A DNA stretch of 7,788 bases from positions 1 to 7,788 of the forward strand of contig JBGTEN010000079.1 of assembly GCA_041747755.1 (NCBI GenBank), given 5' to 3'. How positions within the stretch are numbered: position 1 is the first letter of the stretch; each line of letters begins with the position of its first letter. Both the position numbers and the translations under genes were made by a program. Positions 1-5,469 of the stretch are shown here, one piece after another. The stretch is from Aurantibrevibacter sp041747755 (GTDB taxonomy: Bacteria > Bacteroidota > Bacteroidia > Flavobacteriales > Flavobacteriaceae). Below the pieces are notes generated by a model that saw nothing but the letters and a program-made list of their open reading frames with translations, did no database searches and was not told the origin of the DNA.

Positions 1-677
1 GTCAAGACCATACTGCCGGTTTTGTCGCCTTTTTTATTGTAGTTTTCGGTCTTTACCATTCCAACACCTTCAGCAAGCCATAATCGTGAAGGAAAGGTTT
101 GGTTGCTAATCATCATTTTAGTTTTGGTCTCGCTATAAATCACAAAACAATCAAAAGTACCGGCAGGGGTGGTAACACTTTCTTTTTTCTCTACCTTTCG
201 GTTTACTGTATCTATGTTGATATTCATATTCATGGCTCCGGCGACACTTATTTTCATGGTTACATTGGCATCCGGCAAACTTTGACCTACGCTAAGATTG
301 TTTGGTAATTCAATGTCCGTACCATCTATAGTCATCTCCATATCCTGGTACTGTTGCATCATTTGATCCGGAATAAGCGATTCAAAATCTATGGTAACCA
401 CATCGCCTTGGCAGGTAAATTGGTAATCGTTTGTTAGGTATTGTTCTCCCTTTTCATCCGTGAAAACAATGTTCATTGTGGCGATAGTACCGTCGCCACT
501 ATTAGTGACTTCGGTAACTGTATAATCTATTTTACCTTCAGGTTTATCCTTTTTGTCGTAGTTGGTGTATTGAAATTTTGCACCTTCAATCATGGTGTAA
601 TAGGTGCTGCAATCCTGGCTAAAAGCAACTCCTGTTGCAAATAAAATACATACGAAAGCGGTAAAAAATAGTTTCAT
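1..677 (-). CDS. TapB-like (DUF3108-like) secreted protein, C-terminus cut by window edge
   Basis: The frame read leftward from the ATG at 677 is open to the edge: 225 complete codons and no stop. Residues 1-20 form a signal peptide (MKLFFTAFVC then a hydrophobic stretch ending AFS|Q), with no lipobox. The mature protein should therefore be periplasmic or secreted. Features recalling TapB/DUF3108-like proteins of Bacteroidota are the FQYTNYDKKDKPEG segment near residues 35-48, VGQSLPDANVT (130-140), TTPAGTFDCFVIY (169-181) and WLAEGVGMVKTE (200-211). The last two resemble the family signature in which a 'PAGTF-C' strand is followed by 'apGvG-VK'. Three cysteines (23, 89, 177) lie outside the signal peptide. 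Related proteins are, from memory, only slightly longer, so probably just the final strand is missing. The biochemical role of the family is unknown. The gene lies 36 bp after the OmpA gene on the same strand and is probably cotranscribed. No Shine-Dalgarno is visible; the leader is A-rich. Confidence 0.8.
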   Translation of the reverse strand, partial: MKLFFTAFVCILFATGVAFSQDCSTYYTMIEGAKFQYTNYDKKDKPEGKIDYTVTEVTNSGDGTIATMNIVFTDEKGEQYLTNDYQFTCQGDVVTIDFESLIPDQMMQQYQDMEMTIDGTDIELPNNLSVGQSLPDANVTMKISVAGAMNMNINIDTVNRKVEKKESVTTPAGTFDCFVIYSETKTKMMISNQTFPSRLWLAEGVGMVKTENYNKKGDKTGSMVL

Positions 678-713
678 AGTGGTATTTCTTTTATGGTATT
701 ATTTTAAATTCTA

Positions 714-2054
714 TTATTGTTTTATAAACTCAACGCGTCTGTTTTGGGCTTTCCCCTCGGTGGTACTGTTGTTGCCTACAGGTTCGTTTTTTCCTTTGCC
801 GTCGGTTTGCAAATTGGCTGCTGACACCCCAAAATCGGTTGTTAGAGTTGCTTTTACAGATGCCGCTCTTTTTTTGGAGAGTTCCAAATTAGCGCTATCA
901 TTACCGTCAGCATCAGTATGCCCAACAATGAGGATTTTCATATTAGACTCTTGTTTTAATGCATCTGCAATTTGCTTTAAAGTGCCGTAGGATTCCGGTT
1001 TTATTTTATCCGAACCGGAGTCGAACAAAATCCCGGTAGTAGAAAATTTTCCTTCCTTGAGCAGTTTACTTCTTAAATCAGAGCCACCAGCGGCAATTTT
1101 TAAATTGGTAATAAGAAGTCTTTCATCATATTTATCTTCATTAAAACCGGAGATATTAAATTTCAGGTTTTTGATGAGTTCTGGGCGGGAAATAAAACGT
1201 GGAAGGTCTACTACTTTACTTTCATTAACCCACATTCTGTATCGCTGTCCGTTTACGGCAATGGAGATATGGGCAACATCTAAAAGTACATTACGAAAAT
1301 CTCTGGAAATGGTATTTTGAATACGATCGGCATCCCCTTTAAAACTGTTGGAAACACGAACTCCCTGGGCAATGTATTGACAAAAGCCTATCACAACGTT
1401 CGCGTAGTTGTCTCCCCATGTTAGCTTTGCATTATCGGAAAGGGTAATATTCAAATTGGCCAAAGAGCTGGTATTTTTTGAAATATTGAGACCTTTTACA
1501 TCAAACTCTATAGTGTAATTTTCTGTTAAGTCGGCATTAAAATCCGGTACCATAAAGCTTTTATTAGACATAAAAAACCATTTGTTGTCATTGCCTTCAA
1601 ATTGCACCACCTGTCCGGAGCCGTTGGTATTCCATTTTGCCGGGAAATCTCCAATATTGTCTACGCTAAAATCGTCATACAATAAGATTTTATCTCCGGG
1701 GACAAAATCAAACTTACTGTAAAGGGCAAGGGATTTTGGACCCGATTCTGGGCTTGCAGGTGATGAACCTTGTGAGGCATCCGAATTACTATTGTCATTT
1801 TCTGAGGAATTTCCGCCGGTCTGGGTTGTTTTAGGAGTATTTTTTTTTCCGGATCCAGGTTGTAAGATACTGTCCAGAGCAGCATCTGTTTTCTTTTCCG
1901 TCTCTCGTTCTACTCTTCGCTCAACAGTTCTTTCAGCGGCTTTCTCGGCTTTCTGCCCTAATTTTTTTAATAATTGTGCATTCATTTCGGGACAGGAAGC
2001 CAATAGGGCAACAAGGGGCAAAACAGACAAAATGAACTTAACTAAACTTTTCAT
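714..2054 (-). CDS. OmpA-domain envelope protein with N-terminal charged helix and LamG-like middle domain
   Basis: This 446-residue exported protein probably links the outer membrane to peptidoglycan. Residues 1-27 are a signal peptide. It can be read as a lipoprotein signal (LLASC, Cys21) or as a type I signal cut near MNA|Q27. Residues 28-65 form a strongly charged, likely helical segment rich in Lys, Arg and Glu. Residues 66-108 are a Ser/Asn/Pro/Gly-rich linker. Residues 120-322 look like a jelly-roll (LamG/DUF1080-type) domain, with LLYDDFSVDNIGDFPAKW at its start and alternating beta strands. Residues 338-446 are a canonical OmpA C-terminal domain: GILFDSGSDKI, then GHTDADG (378-384), NLELSKKRA (389-397) and NRRVEF (438-443). 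Asp381 and Arg396 sit in the motifs that bind diaminopimelate in the family. There is no beta-barrel, so 'OmpA family' refers only to the C-terminal domain. The start is the ATG at the head of the signal peptide. It precedes the TapB-like gene by 36 bp. Confidence 0.93.
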   Translation of the reverse strand: MKSLVKFILSVLPLVALLASCPEMNAQLLKKLGQKAEKAAERTVERRVERETEKKTDAALDSILQPGSGKKNTPKTTQTGGNSSENDNSNSDASQGSSPASPESGPKSLALYSKFDFVPGDKILLYDDFSVDNIGDFPAKWNTNGSGQVVQFEGNDNKWFFMSNKSFMVPDFNADLTENYTIEFDVKGLNISKNTSSLANLNITLSDNAKLTWGDNYANVVIGFCQYIAQGVRVSNSFKGDADRIQNTISRDFRNVLLDVAHISIAVNGQRYRMWVNESKVVDLPRFISRPELIKNLKFNISGFNEDKYDERLLITNLKIAAGGSDLRSKLLKEGKFSTTGILFDSGSDKIKPESYGTLKQIADALKQESNMKILIVGHTDADGNDSANLELSKKRAASVKATLTTDFGVSAANLQTDGKGKNEPVGNNSTTEGKAQNRRVEFIKQ

Positions 2055-2199
2055 GAGGGTGTTTTTTTGGTTTATTTAAAAATACTTAAAATTTTTATTA
2101 AGCAGGTTAACCAAGATCCGGTTTTAACGTATTTAACTTGTCATGAAAGAATTGGGCTTTCGAAATTAGTCAAACTCTTCTCCATATCTTGCGCTCTAA

Positions 2200-2230
2200 G
2201 TATAGATGGCTGAAAATGCTGTATAGATGG
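2200..2230. repeat. Short direct repeat GTATAGATGG, two copies 21 bp apart
   Basis: The 10-mer GTATAGATGG occurs at 2200-2209 and again at 2221-2230. The copies start 21 bp apart, which is two helical turns, in the spacer between the lipoprotein stop and the OmpA start. The spacing would put both copies on the same face of DNA, so a binding site is possible, but two short AT-rich copies could also arise by chance. Nothing else in the 190-bp spacer (2055-2244) looks like a terminator or a well-spaced Bacteroidota promoter. Confidence 0.4.
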
Positions 2231-2244
2231 TAAGTAATAGGATA

Positions 2245-4704
2245 TCAATACATTTTATAAACCAGCAGGGAATTTTCCAAATCTTTTACCACAATCTCTA
2301 GTTTCCCATCATTATCCATATCGATAAAATCGATGTCAGAAGTACCAAAAACAGGAAAGTTAGGAATAGAAATGCCATTACTGTCAAACAGGTATACTAG
2401 CTGGTTTTGGGTATCGGTAACAGCAACGTAAATTTTATCGTTAATAAGAAATATTTTAGGTTTGGTATAGACTCCGAGTTCTAAGGTTACTTTTTTATCT
2501 TTAATTCGCAATGTATTATCATTCATAACCACGAGAGTTTTACTGGTTGCATCTAATCCATGATCTTTACTGAGGTCTAGATTGGTTTTGGTTAATTTCC
2601 CGACATCATCAATTTGATATAAGACTCCTTTGGTATCTGTTAGAGTCAGTTTATCATTGTATAACAATACACGATTTTCTGAGAATTCTATTTTCACTGA
2701 AACGGTAAGCCGTGACTCCCCCAGGCGATTTAAGACTTTTAGATTTCCCGTCGCTTCTTTAAATACCAGAAAATCTTTCTTGTTTACTCTAAAATGTTCG
2801 GGAATACCAATAATTGAATTTTCAAATTCGGTAGCTTTAAAGCCTTTTACGATTTCTCCTTTGCTATCGTACATCAAAACTTTTGTACCCTGAACTACTA
2901 CAAATCGGTAGTCTTTTTTGCTATCATAGTCAAAAACAGCGAGTGGACTGAGATTACCTCCTTCGTAAGACTTAGGGAAAGGTTTTACATCTTCACCATT
3001 TCTATCTACAATTAAAAATTGATTATCTGTGGTAAATGCTAGTTGTAGTCGCCCATTTTTATAGATATCAATTTGTTCTATGGTGCCTTGTATTTTTGCA
3101 TCTAAAGGCTTTTTCCAAAGTACTTTTCCTTCTGTTGAAATTAAATAGAGGTTATTTTCTTTGTCCTGCACGACAATCTCCTTTTTTCCGGTTCTATGAT
3201 TAATCACAAATTGGGGGCTTGTGGCAATTTCTGCATCGAGCTGTATGGAATAGAGTGTTGAGGTAGTGTTAGATTTAATTTCTTTTTCAAACTTATGAAT
3301 GAGTATATTAGAGTGGTAAAATCCGACATCTGCCACTAATTGCATGGCAAATGCATACTTGGATAGGTCAGCATTTTTAACATTGCTTAGAAGTTCCTCT
3401 GACGCTTCACTTGTAATATTTTGCTCAACACCACTTGCATTTGCGATATAGAGCATTGTAGATTCATCTGCCAATAAATCCATTGCAGTGGTATACACAG
3501 CAGATTTTTCAAAGGTTGCCCCACTTTTAAAATTGGTAATAATAGTTTGTAAAGTCTCCTTTTCTTGTGAAAAAATGAAGGCGTTTTCAATTATAGTGTA
3601 GTAGTTAGCTTCAAATTTTTGGACAAGGGGGTTGAAATATAAATTTAAGAAATCGGCCTGAGTAAGTTCTACAATTAAATTCCCTTGGTAATCCACAGCA
3701 TTTTTTTCCAAACCATCTAAAAAGTCAGCTAGCTGTTCGGAGTTGTAGGCATTTAAAACTATGGCTTTTTGATTCCCCATGTATATTTCACCAATTTCAT
3801 CAACACTATTAAAAAAGGTATCCATAACCACTGCTTTGTCCAAATAGCGCTGTTGGTTTTTTAGAAAGATGTCAGTTTCTTGATAAGTATAAGATAATAT
3901 CGCATTGGCGTTAATTGGGGCAAAGAGCGGTGTTCTGTTGTTTACCGGACTGGTGCCTTTAAAAAGATTAATATAGCTTTTAATAGAATCGCTGGTCATA
4001 CTAATACCACTCAGATTGAGATGGTTCTGACCCATATCCAGATCCAGTGAAATGTAATCCGTTAGACCCGAAATTTTTTTTGTTGTCCCTGTTTTTAATA
4101 TCGATGATAGTAAAGAGTTACCGTTTTTAGCATTGATAACTATGTTTGAAGATTTTCCGGTGTTACCAATTTGGAACAACTGATTAAGCTGAGGATCTGC
4201 TGTCAGGACATCTTTATTGCGAATTATATTCTCAAGGAGTAATTGAGAAGAACTAACGATAATTTTTTGATCTATTACAGTTGTGTAAAGTAGGATATCT
4301 TCTAGGTCATATTTATCTATACTTCGGTTTTCATAGGTAAAAGTTTCCACCGATTTTTCCGTCACGGCGTTTAATTGAAATAGCTCAGGAACCATTTCGG
4401 TAATATAGACAAGCTCAAAACTCTCTTTTCCCAACTCTACAAAGCTCAGGAGGCTTTCGGATTTGGGTTGTATGTATTGCAGGGCTTTTATTTTTTGGAA
4501 GATTTTCTCGTAAACTCCTCCTTTTTCCAATTTGGAAAGAAAATCATTGTTCTTTAGTTCACTTTTAAAAGCAGCGTCATCATTGATTCGAATTACTATA
4601 GTTGCGTTTTTGGGGATATAATTTAAAAGTGGGGAAACCGTACTTTTTTCCTGAGAACAACCAAGGATTAGCAAAAGAAGAAGAGAAAGTATTTTACATT
4701 TCAT
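2245..4704 (-). CDS. Large two-module lipoprotein with C-terminal beta-propeller, function unknown
   Basis: This 819-residue protein starts with a lipoprotein signal peptide (MKCKILSLLLLLILGC; lipid-attachment Cys16). Residues 25-475 form an alpha/beta module beginning PLLNYIPKNATIVIRINDD, which resembles Bacteroidota proteins loosely labelled DUF3352-like; I cannot assign it firmly. Residues about 490-819 consist of repeated strand units typical of a beta-propeller. Recurring elements are 'KKEIVVQDKENNLYLIS' (507-523), 'GRLQLAFTTDNQFLIVDRNG' (551-570), 'RFVVVQGTKVLMYDSKG' (600-616), and the end unit IDMDNDGKLEIVV (794-806). The end unit contains a DxDxDG calcium-type loop (Asp795, Asp797, Asp799) as in FG-GAP/VCBS repeats. 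FDYDSKKD (591-598) is a weaker version of it. LWKKPL (529-534) recalls PQQ-type blades. The gene follows rnhB by 30 bp on the same strand and may also have its own promoter in the end of rnhB. A scaffold or protein-binding role at the membrane is inference only. Confidence 0.9.
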   Translation of the reverse strand: MKCKILSLLLLLILGCSQEKSTVSPLLNYIPKNATIVIRINDDAAFKSELKNNDFLSKLEKGGVYEKIFQKIKALQYIQPKSESLLSFVELGKESFELVYITEMVPELFQLNAVTEKSVETFTYENRSIDKYDLEDILLYTTVIDQKIIVSSSQLLLENIIRNKDVLTADPQLNQLFQIGNTGKSSNIVINAKNGNSLLSSILKTGTTKKISGLTDYISLDLDMGQNHLNLSGISMTSDSIKSYINLFKGTSPVNNRTPLFAPINANAILSYTYQETDIFLKNQQRYLDKAVVMDTFFNSVDEIGEIYMGNQKAIVLNAYNSEQLADFLDGLEKNAVDYQGNLIVELTQADFLNLYFNPLVQKFEANYYTIIENAFIFSQEKETLQTIITNFKSGATFEKSAVYTTAMDLLADESTMLYIANASGVEQNITSEASEELLSNVKNADLSKYAFAMQLVADVGFYHSNILIHKFEKEIKSNTTSTLYSIQLDAEIATSPQFVINHRTGKKEIVVQDKENNLYLISTEGKVLWKKPLDAKIQGTIEQIDIYKNGRLQLAFTTDNQFLIVDRNGEDVKPFPKSYEGGNLSPLAVFDYDSKKDYRFVVVQGTKVLMYDSKGEIVKGFKATEFENSIIGIPEHFRVNKKDFLVFKEATGNLKVLNRLGESRLTVSVKIEFSENRVLLYNDKLTLTDTKGVLYQIDDVGKLTKTNLDLSKDHGLDATSKTLVVMNDNTLRIKDKKVTLELGVYTKPKIFLINDKIYVAVTDTQNQLVYLFDSNGISIPNFPVFGTSDIDFIDMDNDGKLEIVVKDLENSLLVYKMY

Positions 4705-4720
4705 GTACTATGCTTTAGGG

Positions 4721-4751
4721 CAAATTTAAGATTTTTAAAGGTTAAGCATAA
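4721..4751 (-). promoter_or_regulatory. Candidate internal promoter for the lipoprotein gene (TTA-N20-TAAATTTG)
   Basis: On the minus strand the rnhB/lipoprotein gap carries TAAATTTG (complement of 4721-4728), an exact match to the Bacteroidota -7 consensus TAnnTTTG. A TTA lies 20 bp upstream (complement of 4749-4751), one base off the TTG -33 element and at the right distance. Transcription would start roughly ten bases before the ATG at 4704. The -33 half lies inside the rnhB coding region, so the lipoprotein could be expressed independently of rnhB. Confidence 0.45.
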
Positions 4752-5331
4752 GCTGTTCCGGTAATTGCCTGAAACTTTTTCTGTGGTACGGGGTTATTCC
4801 ATATTTCCGAATGGCTTCCCGATGCTCTAAAGTGGGATAACCTTTGTTCTGTTTCCAATTGTACACCGGATATTCCTTATGTATCTCTTCCATATAGGTG
4901 TCTCTGTAAGTCTTGGCCAACACAGAGGCAGCAGCAATACTCATAAATTTACTATCTCCCTTTATAATACATTCATGAGGAATGTTTAGGTAGGGTTTAA
5001 ATCGGTTACCATCCACAATAATAAGTTCCGGTTTAATAGTTAGCTGGTCAATAGCTTTGTGCATGGCTAAAATGGAAGCATTAAGAATATTAATCTTATC
5101 AATTTGCTTGGGATGCACATGAGCTACACCAAAACTAATAGCGCTTATCTCAAGAAGTGGCCGCAGGAGATTTCTGTTGCCTGCAGAAAGTTTTTTAGAG
5201 TCGTTCAACACCTCATTGGCAAAATCTGGACGGAGGATTATAGCGGCAGCGGTGACCGGACCGGCTAGACAGCCGCGCCCTGCTTCATCGGTTCCTATTT
5301 CTGAACAAAATCGATGATAAGATTGTAACAC
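4735..5331 (-). CDS. rnhB: Ribonuclease HII (GTG start)
   Basis: This cytoplasmic endonuclease cuts the RNA strand of RNA/DNA hybrids and starts removal of single ribonucleotides from DNA. The 198-residue length is normal for the family. The active-site motif GTDEAGRGCLAGPV spans residues 13-26, giving catalytic Asp15 and Glu16 and the GRG loop (18-20) that contacts the 2'-OH. The remaining acidic residues are Asp107 (in IIVDGNRF) and Asp126 (in KGDSKFMSIAAASVLAK). Together they form the complete DEDD set. NKGYPTLEH (162-170) supplies the conserved junction tyrosine, Tyr165. The protein appears intact. The start is a GTG at 5331. No ATG is available upstream, because an in-frame TAA lies six codons before it, and the next Met is far inside the conserved core. 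The gene is first in a likely two-gene unit with the lipoprotein and diverges from the porin gene. Confidence 0.97.
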   Translation of the reverse strand: MLQSYHRFCSEIGTDEAGRGCLAGPVTAAAIILRPDFANEVLNDSKKLSAGNRNLLRPLLEISAISFGVAHVHPKQIDKINILNASILAMHKAIDQLTIKPELIIVDGNRFKPYLNIPHECIIKGDSKFMSIAAASVLAKTYRDTYMEEIHKEYPVYNWKQNKGYPTLEHREAIRKYGITPYHRKSFRQLPEQLMLNL

Positions 5332-5352
5332 GGCCTTGGAAGATAGTTTTTA

Positions 5353-5360
5353 CGAAGATA
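5353..5360 (-). promoter_or_regulatory. Candidate rnhB -7 element (TATCTTCG)
   Basis: The minus-strand sequence TATCTTCG (complement of 5353-5360) matches the Bacteroidota -7 consensus TAnnTTTG except for C in place of one T. It would place the transcript start about 15 bases before the rnhB GTG. The expected TTG about 20 bp upstream is only TTT, so the call rests mostly on the -7 box and its position. Confidence 0.4.
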
Positions 5361-5422
5361 CTAGATTAGTTTAAGAATTAAAATTCAACGTATTTCTATT
5401 TGTCTACCGCAAAACTTTCACA

Positions 5423-5451
5423 TTTCATTACGAACAAAAAATTTAACTTTG
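5423..5451 (+). promoter_or_regulatory. Porin gene promoter (-7 box TAACTTTG)
   Basis: TAACTTTG at 5444-5451 is an exact TAnnTTTG match and lies 18 bp upstream of the porin ATG at 5470, leaving a leader of about 12-14 bases. The -33 element is weak: TTT at 5423-5425, with an 18-bp spacer. A weak -33 box together with an overlapping palindrome (5430-5456) suggests that expression may be regulated. Confidence 0.6.
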
Positions 5452-5456
5452 TTCGT
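5430..5456. promoter_or_regulatory. Inverted repeat over porin -7 box, possible operator
   Basis: ACGAACAAA (5430-5438) and TTTGTTCGT (5448-5456) are perfect 9-bp reverse complements separated by 9 bp. The right arm shares the TTTG of the -7 element (5444-5451), so a protein bound here would block RNA polymerase. The arms lie at or upstream of the predicted transcript start, so a DNA operator is more likely than an RNA hairpin. The binding protein is unknown. Confidence 0.5.
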
Positions 5457-5469
5457 TTAAGGCTATATA

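Noticed and set aside
604..990. 128-codon plus-strand open frame across the TapB-like/OmpA junction
   Set aside because: It is antisense to two well-supported genes and covers the conserved OmpA domain, so it is a shadow frame.
2055..2100. Possible OmpA gene promoter (TATTTTTA near the start)
   Set aside because: The -7 box lacks the final G, and no TTG lies 19-21 bp upstream; the nearest is 27 bp away. TAATTTCG (complement of 2161-2168) also lacks a -33 partner.
2105..2112. Palindrome GGTTAACC in the OmpA upstream spacer
   Set aside because: A single 8-bp palindrome with no promoter overlap and no second copy is expected by chance.
5375..5386. Short AT-rich palindrome GAATT-AA-AATTC in the divergent region
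   Set aside because: Five-bp arms in AT-rich DNA are common by chance, and it does not overlap a convincing promoter element.
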